DNA of 64,000 nt from Bacillota bacterium. Its GTDB lineage: Bacteria; Bacillota; Clostridia; Acetivibrionales; JANLFN01. Below the pieces are notes generated by a model. That model did no database searches. It worked only from the letters and a program-made list of their open reading frames with translations, and was not told the DNA's origin. This document shows positions 1-8,417 of the stretch, in pieces (the stretch's first letter is position 1; every line of letters starts with the position of its first letter). The translations under genes and the position numbers were made by a program. The stretch covers positions 186,001 through 250,000 of the forward strand of contig JAEZTC010000001.1 in NCBI GenBank assembly GCA_023421675.1, in the 5' to 3' direction.

Positions 1-511
1 TTGCCTTTGAACGGTTTCTGATAAGATAGGCAAGGAGGTCAAATTCCTTGACTGTCATGTCACGCTGTTTGCCTGAAACAAATACCTTTCTTGAACTGAA
101 ATCTACACTTACATTTCCAAAAGTGAAAAACTCTTTTTGATCTGCTTCCATGTCGTAGCACCTGCGAAAGCTGGCTTTAACCCTTGCCAACAGTTCAATA
201 AGGGAATAGGGTTTCGGGACATAGTCATCACCGCCAAGTCCGAATGCTGCTACCTTATCTGCATCACTTGTCCTTGCGCTTATAAATATGATGGGTATAT
301 TAGATTTTTTACGTATTTCACTGCATATATTAAAACCAGAAGCATCAGGAAGATTAATATCCAGAATTATCAGTTTGAATTCAGTTTCTGAAAGCAGCTT
401 GAGTGCTTCCTTCCAGGTAAAGGCCTGCTTCACGGCATAGCCGTATTCATCAAGGAAATCTTTAGTTATATCTGAAAGTTCAATTTCATCATCAATTATT
501 AGAATGTCCAT
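1..511 (-). CDS. OmpR/PhoB-family response regulator, cut by the window edge
   Basis: Reading leftward from an ATG at 511, the protein begins MDILIIDDEIELSDITKDFL and continues with LIILDINLPDASG, which gives the receiver-domain acidic pair and the phospho-acceptor Asp. Further on are the IPIIFISAR and VPKPYSLIELLARVKA segments, so the conserved Thr/Ser and Lys positions are also covered. The last visible part (VSVDFSSRKVFVSGKQRDMTVKEFDLLAYL) is the start of the winged-helix DNA-binding domain. About 170 residues are inside the window and the C-terminal recognition helix lies beyond base 1. A partner histidine kinase would be expected further left. The target genes cannot be inferred. Confidence 0.9.
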   Translation of the reverse strand, partial: MDILIIDDEIELSDITKDFLDEYGYAVKQAFTWKEALKLLSETEFKLIILDINLPDASGFNICSEIRKKSNIPIIFISARTSDADKVAAFGLGGDDYVPKPYSLIELLARVKASFRRCYDMEADQKEFFTFGNVSVDFSSRKVFVSGKQRDMTVKEFDLLAYLIRNRSKA

Positions 512-669
512 TATATTTACCTGCTTCCTGGTAGATGGGTTTCTTAACTCATATATTACATTTTTTTGACAGGGTTATCAATTAAAAGATGGATGATTTA
601 CTTTATGTAAACACAACTCAAAGTGCTTCATCATAGAATAAAATATAAGTATTTCGGACGGTGATAAAT

Positions 670-1326
670 ATGGATACAGATGCACGTGAACAATGTCTCA
701 GACTTGGCATGAAAGCTCCTGACTTCACTGCAGTTACAACCTTCGGGCCACTTAAGCTTTCAAGCCTTAAAGGAAAGTGGATTGTCTTTTTCTCGCATCC
801 CGGTGATTTTACTCCTGTATGTACAACAGAATTTATTGCATTTTCAAAATGTGCCACGCAATTTGCGCAATTGAATGTTCAGCTGTTAGGCCTCAGTATA
901 GACAGTAATCCATCTCATCTGGCTTGGGTTTATAATATTTATCAACATACCGGGATACAAATTCCATTCCCGATAATAGCTGACAGGGACGGTTCAATTG
1001 CAAGAATGTACGGGATGATTGCAACGGATGTAAGCGCAACTCAAACGGTAAGAAATGTATTTATTATTGATGATAAGCAGATAATCAGGGCTATACTTGT
1101 TTACCCTCTGACAAATGGGCGTAATATACCCGAAATTATTAGACTCGTTTGCGCACTTCAGACATCAGACAGGGAAAAGGTTGTAACACCTGCCAATTGG
1201 GTACCGGGTATGCCTGTACTTGTGCCGCCTCCGGCAACCTATGAGGAAATGATGGAAAGGATAAAGTGTTCTCAGAAACAAGGCTTGAATTGTGTGGATT
1301 GGTATTGGTGCTATAAGAAGATATGA
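670..1326 (+). CDS. Peroxiredoxin, Prx6/AhpC-TSA type
   Basis: Thiol peroxidase that reduces hydrogen peroxide or organic peroxides in the cytosol. The protein of about 218 residues has the peroxidatic-cysteine signature HPGDFTPVCTTE (Cys about 51) followed by FIAFSK, and a long C-terminal extension of the Prx6 type. Extra cysteines sit near the end (MERIKCSQKQGLNC and DWYWCYKK) and could act as resolving thiols. An in-frame GTG at 661 would add three residues. The ATG at 670 is preferred because the weak GGTG element lies about seven bases before it. The next gene converges from the other strand one base away. In an anaerobe this is most likely oxygen defence. Confidence 0.88.
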   Translation: MDTDAREQCLRLGMKAPDFTAVTTFGPLKLSSLKGKWIVFFSHPGDFTPVCTTEFIAFSKCATQFAQLNVQLLGLSIDSNPSHLAWVYNIYQHTGIQIPFPIIADRDGSIARMYGMIATDVSATQTVRNVFIIDDKQIIRAILVYPLTNGRNIPEIIRLVCALQTSDREKVVTPANWVPGMPVLVPPPATYEEMMERIKCSQKQGLNCVDWYWCYKKI

Positions 1327-1327
1327 A

Positions 1328-1804
1328 TCATGCTGCATTTTCAGGCGGCGGCCACTTTTTAATAATATCATGGTAATTAGGTGCAATGGGAAAGCTTTTA
1401 ACATGTTCGAAATTTTTGACTGTTACTTTACCTGAGGCATCTATTTCAAATGTTATACAATCAATTCCTACAGAATTATGAGGGCCTATATAAGGCTGAA
1501 CATTTAACTTTATCAAAAATTTAAAGCCTGTTTGCTCAAGGCTGATAAATTCAACACTCCAGGGATTTTCCATTGGGGTATAAGTTAAATACTGCCCATA
1601 AAACTCATCAATTGCTTTATCTATATGATGCATGAGAAGTGTTTTCAGTGCGTCCTGGTACGATCCTCCTTTTGAGTCTTGAGACGGGCTTGGACTGTCA
1701 TTCGTATCACCATTTTGTATACTGACAGCATGGGATGAATTATATGAAAATACTCCTATAGTGATAAGCGGAATTATTAAGTATAAAGCAAGTCTTTTTT
1801 TCAA
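1328..1804 (-). CDS. DUF3888-like secreted protein
   Basis: A 158-residue protein with an N-terminal hydrophobic signal (MKKRLALYLIIPLITIGVFS) and a predicted cut near SHA. A Ser/Pro/Asp-rich linker follows, then a domain containing VQPYIGPHNSVGIDCITFEI and a final FEHVKSFP segment. The PY-x-GPH-x-x-x-G-x-D-x-ITF pattern matches what I recall of the DUF3888 family of Bacillus and Clostridium. The biochemical function is unknown. It is probably exported and either released or loosely wall-associated, and it has no lipobox. It is monocistronic and convergent with the peroxiredoxin gene. The family assignment is from memory of the motif, so moderate. Confidence 0.65.
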   Translation of the reverse strand: MKKRLALYLIIPLITIGVFSYNSSHAVSIQNGDTNDSPSPSQDSKGGSYQDALKTLLMHHIDKAIDEFYGQYLTYTPMENPWSVEFISLEQTGFKFLIKLNVQPYIGPHNSVGIDCITFEIDASGKVTVKNFEHVKSFPIAPNYHDIIKKWPPPENAA

Positions 1805-1987
1805 ACACGAATCACCCCTTTAGACTTTCATTAATTTAATCTATAAAACATTAAGTTTTGTAAATTTATTATTCCCGCAGATGTGGTCTAATCTTCTGGA
1901 AAGTATATGTCTCATAGTAGTTTTATTCTATTTCATGGACATTTCTTCTTTTTACAGTATTTGATTACTAGATTAATAATCCTGCTA

Positions 1988-2016
1988 TTGATTACATGGT
2001 TTTATCAATTTATAAT
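1988..2016 (+). promoter_or_regulatory. Predicted sigma-A promoter of the acyl-CoA synthetase
   Basis: TTGATT at 1988-1993, a 17-base spacer, and a perfect TATAAT at 2011-2016. It lies in the 400-base gap 1805-2204, which is AT-rich and otherwise holds nothing I can identify. The implied leader before the start at 2205 is about 180 bases. Confidence 0.55.
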
Positions 2017-2204
2017 ATAAAGTGTTTCATTGTTTTATGTAGACGTTTTATTGTTAATTACAATTTTCCTTTTAAGCTGACACTGGCATTCTCAGTATTA
2101 ATATAATGAACTATGTAACAGTAATGCAGCCTGTAAGATGGTATTACGGCAGGAAAATAAGTATATGGACAATATCGGTTTTGCAGAACGGGAGGATTAG
2201 AATA

Positions 2205-3839
2205 ATGCCTATCACAGAAATATTATCACATAATGCAGAAAAATATGGTCAGGAAATATGCCTGACAGAAATTAATCTGGATCTTCAGGAAAAACACAAT
2301 GTTATCTGGCGTGAATTTGAACTTATTGAAAATAACCCTGCCGGTGAATACCGTCGGGATATGACATGGCGGGTGTTTGACGAGAAAGCAAACCGAATGG
2401 CTAATTTATTGCTTAAGAGGGGAATAGGAAAAGGTGATAAGGTTGCTATCCTTCTTATGAACTGTCTTGAATGGCTACCTATTTACTTTGGCATTTTGAA
2501 ATCAGGTGCAGTTGCAGTACCGTTAAACTTCCGTTATACAGCTGAAGAAATAAAGTATTGCCTTGGATTATCAGATTCCATTGCCTTGATTTTCGGACCT
2601 GAGTTTATTGGAAGAGTAGAAACTATTTATGATCAGATACCAAAGGTAAAAACATTGTTCTTTGCAGGGGAAGACAGACCTACCTTTGCTGAAAACTATG
2701 ACCGCCTCACTGCCAATTGTTCGTCTGAAGCGCCTGATATTAAGATTAGAGATGAAGATGATGCTGCAATATATTTTTCATCAGGAACAACAGGATTTCC
2801 AAAAGCAATCCTACATAACCATCAGAGCTTGATGTGTGCATGCTATACTGAACAGAAGCATCACGGTCAAAATCGTGAGGATAATTTTCTGTGCATACCT
2901 CCGCTTTATCATACAGGCGCAAAGATGCATTGGTTCGGCAGCTTGCTGGCCGGCAGTAAAGCTGTACTGCTTAGAGGAATCAGGCCTGACTGGATACTGA
3001 AAACAGTTTCTGATGAAAAGATTTCAATAGTATGGCTTTTGGTTCCATGGGCACAGGATATTCTTGATGCGATTGACAGGGGAGACGTAAAACTTAAAGA
3101 TTATGATCTTTCACATTGGAGATTAATGCATATCGGTGCTCAGCCTGTTCCACCAAGTTTGATTCACCGCTGGAAAAAGTACTTCCCAAATCATCAATAT
3201 GATACAAACTATGGCCTTAGCGAATCTATCGGTCCGGGTTGTGTACATCTCGGTGTTGAGAATATCCACAAGGTAGGAGCAATTGGTATTCCGGGTTATA
3301 GCTGGGAAGCCAGGGTGGTTGACGAAAATGGCTTAACAGTAAAGCAGGGGACAGTTGGAGAGCTTACAGTCAAGGGACCTGGCGTTATGCAATGCTATTA
3401 CAATGACCCCGAAGCTACAGCAGCGGTATTAAAAGATGGCTGGCTGTTTACCGGAGATATGGCAAGGGTGGACGAAGAGGGGTTCATTTATCTTGTTGAC
3501 CGTAAAAAAGATGTTATAATAAGTGGCGGAGAGAATTTATACCCTGTTCAGATAGAAGATTTCCTCAGGGCTCATAATGCAATAAAGGATGTTGCAGTTA
3601 TTGGGCTGCCTGACAAGCGTTTGGGTGAAATAGCTGCCGCGATTATTGAACTGAAGCCTGACTGCACCTGTACAGAAGAGGATATTGAGACTTTCTGTGC
3701 ACCTATGCCACGTTATAAACGTCCGAAAAAAATAATATTTGACAAGGTTCCGCGCAATCCTACAGGTAAAATAGAAAAGCCGCGTTTGAGAGAGAAGTTC
3801 CATGCCTCTGCTCTGGTGTCGGAACAGACAAACAGCTGA
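2205..3839 (+). CDS. AMP-dependent acyl-CoA synthetase / ligase
   Basis: Activates a carboxylic acid (fatty or aryl acid) to the acyl-adenylate and then to the CoA thioester. Family motifs appear in order: the P-loop-like YFSSGTTGFPKA (about residue 190), YGLSESIG (about 335), GWLFTGDMARVDEEGF (about 412), the hinge DRKKDVIISGGENLYP, and the C-terminal catalytic-lysine segment NPTGKIEKPRLREKF. The ATG at 2205 is chosen because GGAGG sits at 2191-2195; a longer frame from 2106 lacks a ribosome binding site. This gives 544 residues, normal for medium/long-chain ligases. No other fatty-acid gene is adjacent, so the substrate cannot be assigned. An S-layer gene relic follows directly. Confidence 0.9.
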   Translation: MPITEILSHNAEKYGQEICLTEINLDLQEKHNVIWREFELIENNPAGEYRRDMTWRVFDEKANRMANLLLKRGIGKGDKVAILLMNCLEWLPIYFGILKSGAVAVPLNFRYTAEEIKYCLGLSDSIALIFGPEFIGRVETIYDQIPKVKTLFFAGEDRPTFAENYDRLTANCSSEAPDIKIRDEDDAAIYFSSGTTGFPKAILHNHQSLMCACYTEQKHHGQNREDNFLCIPPLYHTGAKMHWFGSLLAGSKAVLLRGIRPDWILKTVSDEKISIVWLLVPWAQDILDAIDRGDVKLKDYDLSHWRLMHIGAQPVPPSLIHRWKKYFPNHQYDTNYGLSESIGPGCVHLGVENIHKVGAIGIPGYSWEARVVDENGLTVKQGTVGELTVKGPGVMQCYYNDPEATAAVLKDGWLFTGDMARVDEEGFIYLVDRKKDVIISGGENLYPVQIEDFLRAHNAIKDVAVIGLPDKRLGEIAAAIIELKPDCTCTEEDIETFCAPMPRYKRPKKIIFDKVPRNPTGKIEKPRLREKFHASALVSEQTNS

Positions 3840-3852
3840 TAGTATGTGATGT

Positions 3853-4005
3853 GATGAAGGACAGGTAGCTTCGTGGGCAAAGGATGCAATGACCTTCTTC
3901 GTTCAATCAGGAAAGCTCAGTGGAACCGAAGGAAGGTTATCACCCACAAGTACGACAAGCAGAGCTGAAATGGCGCAGGTGTTATATAACCTGCTGTCGG
4001 AATAG
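3853..4005 (+). pseudogene. Relic of an S-layer-homology (SLH) protein gene, 3' end only
   Basis: Fifty codons ending in TAG encode a C-terminal SLH module (QVASWAKDAMTFFVQ, STTSRAEMAQVLYNLL). By eye, 43 of 50 residues match the last 50 of the intact SLH protein ending at 13196. There is no start codon before the relic, and an in-frame TGA lies immediately upstream at 3847-3849. The sequence after the stop also resembles that after the intact gene, including a near-identical terminator hairpin. It is the surviving tail of a paralogous surface-protein gene whose upstream part was deleted, or of an aborted duplication. Confidence 0.85.
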
Positions 4006-4045
4006 TGATTAAAGGTTAATAAAAATTTATTATAAAAAGATATGG

Positions 4046-4078
4046 AAAACAGATAGCTGATTATTAGCTATCTGTTTT
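4046..4078. terminator. Bidirectional terminator shared by the SLH relic and the permease
   Basis: Perfect 13-bp inverted repeat AAAACAGATAGCT / AGCTATCTGTTTT with a 7-base loop. On the minus strand it overlaps the last codons of the permease gene. It closely resembles the hairpin after the intact SLH gene at 13234-13258. Confidence 0.8.
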
Positions 4079-5425
4079 ATATTGTTTATTTTTTAGCCTG
4101 AAGCTTAAAAAAATTCCGACTACAATCCAGAACAATACGGCATAAGGAAACAGATTTAGTGGAAACTCTGGCTCGGGATAGACATTGAGGAAAAATACAA
4201 AACCAAGAATCAGTATAGATAAAACAGGAAGAGCAAGCTTTAAACCCTTCCAGATTTTATTTTTATAAAAGAACACCAGTGCACAGACATTAGCAAGCAA
4301 ATAAGTAAGTAAAAGAGCGAGAGTTCCTATTGTAGCAGCATATCTGCCTATGTCAATGGCTTCGAGTGTTAAACATCCGGCAAAAACCAGAACTGATACT
4401 GCAACAAGGATATTAATGCCTGCGGTAGGAGTATTGTGCTTGGAATGAGTCTTACAAAGACTTTTGTGAAGCATCCCGTCTCTGCCCATGGTGTATAAAA
4501 TTCTTGAGCCTGCGCTGACACAGCCTAGTGTGGTAGCAAAAAATGATATGCTTACACATAACATTATTACTAATGAAATTCCGTCCGATAAATACTTGCT
4601 AGCCAAATCCGAAAGAGGAGCATCAGTTGCAGTCAATGCCTGAATTCCTTCCGTGGTTGGACCGAATCCAAGAACCTGTGCATAGGAGACGACAATATAA
4701 AATATCCCAGAAATTATAATGGAACCGGCAACTGCTAAAGGTATCATTCTTTTTGGATTTTTGCTTTCTTCACCAAGGCTTGATGCACCTTCAAAGCCTG
4801 AAAAAGCAAGAAATCCAAATACAACTGCACTGGCTAATGAAGAAAGGCTGTTGTTTCCGGGTTTGAATGGGGTAGCAGTCAAGCCAGTTGTAGAGGCTGT
4901 CTTTACTAATATAACTATGGACAATACCAGGATAATACTCATTGAGACTATTTCCAGCACAAGCAATATTCTGGTACTTAACTTTGCGTTTCTCCCGGCA
5001 AGATACCAAACCAATGCAGCAAGTAATGCAACAATAAATCCCCAGTGGATCTTAATACCAAAGCTCTCCAAAATATTCTGCAGGGTAGACGCTGCAATTG
5101 CAACACAGCTTACACCCAGCATAAGATAAGTAAAGGCAATTAACCAACCCGATAAAAAACCCATTCTTTTTCCCAGGGTCTTTTCGGCGAAACTATATAC
5201 CGAGCCTGATGAGGGAAAATACTTATTCAAGGCGATAATGGAAACAGAGATTAAACCTACACAAGCCATCGAAATGAAGTAAATAAGCGGTGATGAGCAC
5301 CCGACATATATAGCCATCAGGATTACCGATACTGAAATTGAGGCAGACGGTCCCATTATGGCTACAGATAAAGCTAATGTCTCAAATATGTTTAAGCTGT
5401 TTTTCTTTAGTTTTCCCAGTTCCAT
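4064..5425 (-). CDS. APC-superfamily amino acid permease
   Basis: A 453-residue integral membrane protein with about twelve hydrophobic segments. The first (TLALSVAIMGPSASISVSVI) carries the glycine-rich unwound-helix signature of APC transporters, and the region GFLAFSGFEGASSLGEESKNPKR matches the conserved loop of this superfamily. It should exchange or import an amino acid or amine across the cytoplasmic membrane; the substrate cannot be read from sequence. The start lies 19 bases after the end of the MalT-like regulator gene on the same strand, so the two are probably co-transcribed and the regulator may respond to the transported compound. Confidence 0.88.
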   Translation of the reverse strand: MELGKLKKNSLNIFETLALSVAIMGPSASISVSVILMAIYVGCSSPLIYFISMACVGLISVSIIALNKYFPSSGSVYSFAEKTLGKRMGFLSGWLIAFTYLMLGVSCVAIAASTLQNILESFGIKIHWGFIVALLAALVWYLAGRNAKLSTRILLVLEIVSMSIILVLSIVILVKTASTTGLTATPFKPGNNSLSSLASAVVFGFLAFSGFEGASSLGEESKNPKRMIPLAVAGSIIISGIFYIVVSYAQVLGFGPTTEGIQALTATDAPLSDLASKYLSDGISLVIMLCVSISFFATTLGCVSAGSRILYTMGRDGMLHKSLCKTHSKHNTPTAGINILVAVSVLVFAGCLTLEAIDIGRYAATIGTLALLLTYLLANVCALVFFYKNKIWKGLKLALPVLSILILGFVFFLNVYPEPEFPLNLFPYAVLFWIVVGIFLSFRLKNKQYKTDS

Positions 5426-5444
5426 ACAGTACTCCTTTGTATTA

Positions 5445-7919
5445 TTAGATTAAACCGTGCTTTTGGGCTATTTTAATTGCTGAAGTTTTTCCGCTTGCAT
5501 CCAGCTTTTGATAAATATTTTGTAAATGGGTTTTGACAGTACCCTGTGATAATTGCAGGCGGGCTGCTATTTCATCTCTTTTCAAGCCTTCCGCAGCAAG
5601 GGAAAGAACTTCTGTTTCTCTCTGGGACAGTTTGACTTTTTCTTGATGATTAAGTTTAAGGCTTTGTATATACTGTTCACTGTATTGAACAATTTTTTTG
5701 ATGTATTCATTATTTGAATCCATATTCTCAATAACTTTCAACATATCAAGAATACGGGGTGCATTTTCTACAAATGGCATTATGATTCCATCTGCCTGGC
5801 CTTTAGACAATGCATTTTCCAAAACTGCCATGCCATCTTTTAACCCATATAATTGATATTTAGCAACAGCTTCAAAAATGCCGTTATGGATGAAGCCCAG
5901 CTGATTGCTGAAAATAGAAAAGTGCTCCCGAAAGCTTTCAGTTAATATTTCAAGTTCTACATAATTTTTTGAAAGCATTACTGCTTTTCCATAAACTATA
6001 TAGTTAAATGCTACTCCCTGATATAGGAGCTCCCCCTCGGACATTTCACCCATTTGCAACCAGTAGGGGATTTTCTCAGGCTGTTCGAGACATGCATAGA
6101 TATATCCTTTCAACATATCGATGGTAGTGTTATAAACCGGGTTGTTGACTTCTGCAATCTCCTGCTCCAGCTGTCTTAACATATCAACAGCTTCGGAAAA
6201 TTTCCCCTGTAATAGGTATAGTCTTATCAATGTAAAGTTTGCACAAATCACAATACTTACCTGCTCTTTTGTTCTGGCCTTATAAATTGCCTTAAAGCTG
6301 TTAAGCTCTGCTGATTGCCAATCACCCGTTTCAATAGCATATTCTGCCTGAATCAAATACTCTGAACCAGAACCACAACCATTGGCAAAGGCAGCATAGG
6401 TTGAAAAACGTTCAATTGCCAGCTTGGAAAGCTCTTTAAAGGAACCCTTGTCTCTGAAGTATACATAAAGCAAGTGAGGTGAACCCATTGTAAATTCATT
6501 TTCCCGGTGCATTATGTAGGACTGCTGCCCATTGAGAAGCATTAGGATCTCATCGTTACACTCATTGGAAGGGCTAATGGCGTTAAAGGATATAAACCTT
6601 CTTAAAATCAGTATTTCAGCAAGAATACGGTTTTTGTAAGTTTCATCTATGTTTTCCATATCCTCATATGCTTTTTTTAGGTTGTCCAATTGCTCTGAAC
6701 AGGCTGCCATAGTTTCTTCATTGCCTTTAACTATGGTAAGTAAAATATGCTGCAAATAAGCAAGAGGGTATTTATATAAAATTCCCTGCGGGATTTTTTT
6801 GAACATATCAAAAGATCCTTCAAAACTAGTAAGTTCATTACGGATGTTTTCAGGTTCGTTAAGATGTGACAGGACTCTCTCAAAATCCTCAGAACGGTTG
6901 AAGCAGCTATATGCAGTCAAAAAATCATTTCTCTCTAGGTGCCACTCACCTAAACGTTTGTGTAATTCCCGAAGCTCTTCAGATGTAAACTGCTGCTTTA
7001 TTCTGAGATAATCCAGAAGTACATTGTGGATTTTATATGTTTTTGATGACTGATCATAAAACACGAAAGCATTTTCCTTCTGGAGCTTTTTAAGGATTTC
7101 ATTTGTTTTTTCCTCTCCGGTTACATATAAAGCTTGTTTGGCTGTAAAAACATCCATAATCGAAAGTTGTAGCAAAAAGTTCTGGATACGGGAATCATAA
7201 GCATTAAATAGAACCTTTTCGACCAGCTCGTCGATGGAATTGTTCATTCCAACAGGAATTCCATTTTCAAGCCCAAGCAATATCATATAAATCAATGAAA
7301 TCCAGCCATCGGTATATTCAGAGATTTTTATCAAGTCGTCTGATGAAATGCCGCCATGCATCATACGGCAATAATCTTTTATTTCATTTTCTGAAAATTT
7401 TAATACCTGCTGGGAGATAACATAACACAGGCCTTTTGCTAGCATTTCAGCAAAATCTATATTAGTAGTGTCTCTTGTAATAACAACAATATGAAGATTG
7501 TCAATTTTTTCAAAGATAGCCTGATATAGAAGTTTGTTTATACTTGAATCGGGCGAAAGATGAAAATCATCTATTACCAAAACAACTTTGTCCTTTAAAA
7601 AAATATCATTAAGCAGTGATATTACTTTTTCCACCTGGGGTGTATCCACAGGAAACCCAAGTGACTTAAGCTTTGAGGATATATTTTCGTTGAGTCTGGA
7701 TATTTCAGAAATCAATTTGTCCCAGAAGGAGGAAGCTGATTCTCCGGAATTAATAAAGGTAACCCAGAGGACCTTTTTTCCCTCTGATTTAAGAAAGCCC
7801 CGGACAGCAGTTGATTTTCCATATCCCATGGGGGCTTCGACAATAGTCAGCGGATAATCATTTATGACAGACAGGGCTTTATAAATACGCTCTCTATTCA
7901 ATATTTCCGTTTTTTTCAT
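5445..7919 (-). CDS. MalT-like LuxR-family transcriptional regulator (STAND ATPase)
   Basis: Large (824-residue) signal-integrating activator. Near the N terminus, APMGYGKSTAVRGFL (residues 29-43) is a Walker A loop, and VVLVIDDFHLSPDSS (about 115) is the Walker B region of a STAND/AAA NTPase. A long helical repeat region (TPR-like, as in MalT) occupies the middle. The C terminus (about 760-824) is a LuxR helix-turn-helix with KLSQRETEVLSLAAEGL and GTVKTHLQNIYQKLDA. Members bind an inducer and ATP, oligomerise and activate nearby promoters. The only gene behind it is the permease, its likely target. The start is the first ATG of the frame, followed by MKKTEILNRERIYKAL. Confidence 0.9.
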   Translation of the reverse strand: MKKTEILNRERIYKALSVINDYPLTIVEAPMGYGKSTAVRGFLKSEGKKVLWVTFINSGESASSFWDKLISEISRLNENISSKLKSLGFPVDTPQVEKVISLLNDIFLKDKVVLVIDDFHLSPDSSINKLLYQAIFEKIDNLHIVVITRDTTNIDFAEMLAKGLCYVISQQVLKFSENEIKDYCRMMHGGISSDDLIKISEYTDGWISLIYMILLGLENGIPVGMNNSIDELVEKVLFNAYDSRIQNFLLQLSIMDVFTAKQALYVTGEEKTNEILKKLQKENAFVFYDQSSKTYKIHNVLLDYLRIKQQFTSEELRELHKRLGEWHLERNDFLTAYSCFNRSEDFERVLSHLNEPENIRNELTSFEGSFDMFKKIPQGILYKYPLAYLQHILLTIVKGNEETMAACSEQLDNLKKAYEDMENIDETYKNRILAEILILRRFISFNAISPSNECNDEILMLLNGQQSYIMHRENEFTMGSPHLLYVYFRDKGSFKELSKLAIERFSTYAAFANGCGSGSEYLIQAEYAIETGDWQSAELNSFKAIYKARTKEQVSIVICANFTLIRLYLLQGKFSEAVDMLRQLEQEIAEVNNPVYNTTIDMLKGYIYACLEQPEKIPYWLQMGEMSEGELLYQGVAFNYIVYGKAVMLSKNYVELEILTESFREHFSIFSNQLGFIHNGIFEAVAKYQLYGLKDGMAVLENALSKGQADGIIMPFVENAPRILDMLKVIENMDSNNEYIKKIVQYSEQYIQSLKLNHQEKVKLSQRETEVLSLAAEGLKRDEIAARLQLSQGTVKTHLQNIYQKLDASGKTSAIKIAQKHGLI

Positions 7920-8118
7920 TTAATAGATTCCTTTTTTATTATACGTTAACAAAATGTCAATTTATTGGTAACTTACATTTTTATTATATTAAAAAATATC
8001 CCATCAAACAACAAAATATATAAAAATACGCCAAACGGCAGATACCGTAAAAAAATTAATTCAATATAATTATGCATAATGAAAAGTTTTATTTATTGAT
8101 AACAGGGAGGGATTTCAT

Positions 8119-8376
8119 ATAAGCAGGATTATAAGTGTAACGCCAAATGATGATTATACATTGCTTATAGAGTTTGAACAAGGAAATCAGATTATTTTTA
8201 ACATGCAAAGACTTATTAAGACCATTCCATACAACGCTTTAAACGATTTTGAACGGTTCAAAAACATAAAGGTTGAAGACAAGGCGCTCTACTGGGATGA
8301 CATAGGGACTCCTGGACAGACACTGATGCCTGTCAGGCTTACCATTGATAATATACTTTTTGCAATAAGGGATTGA
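8119..8376 (+). CDS. DUF2442-family small protein with apparent ATA start codon
   Basis: The frame reads SRIISVTPNDDYTLLIEFEQ and continues through GNQIIFNMQRLIKTIPYN, matching the DUF2442 pattern (position-specific D-Y-x-L-x-x-x-F followed by a D/N-M-x-x-L turn). A TTG at 8161 would delete the first conserved strand. A strong GGGAGG at 8105-8110 is eight bases before ATA at 8119, and no ATG, GTG or TTG lies between it and 8161. Initiation at ATA (or ATT at 8128) is therefore the best reading. The product is about 85 residues of unknown function; some DUF2442 proteins are linked to toxin-antitoxin loci. The SLH gene starts 41 bases later and may be co-transcribed. Confidence 0.7.
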   Translation: MSRIISVTPNDDYTLLIEFEQGNQIIFNMQRLIKTIPYNALNDFERFKNIKVEDKALYWDDIGTPGQTLMPVRLTIDNILFAIRD

Positions 8377-8417
8377 AAACAGAATACAGGGATTTGCCTT
8401 GTAGAAGGGGGAATCAA

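Noticed and set aside
2106..2204. Extra 33 N-terminal residues on the acyl-CoA synthetase
   Set aside because: No ribosome binding site before 2106, while GGAGG at 2191-2195 fits the ATG at 2205 and the family N terminus.
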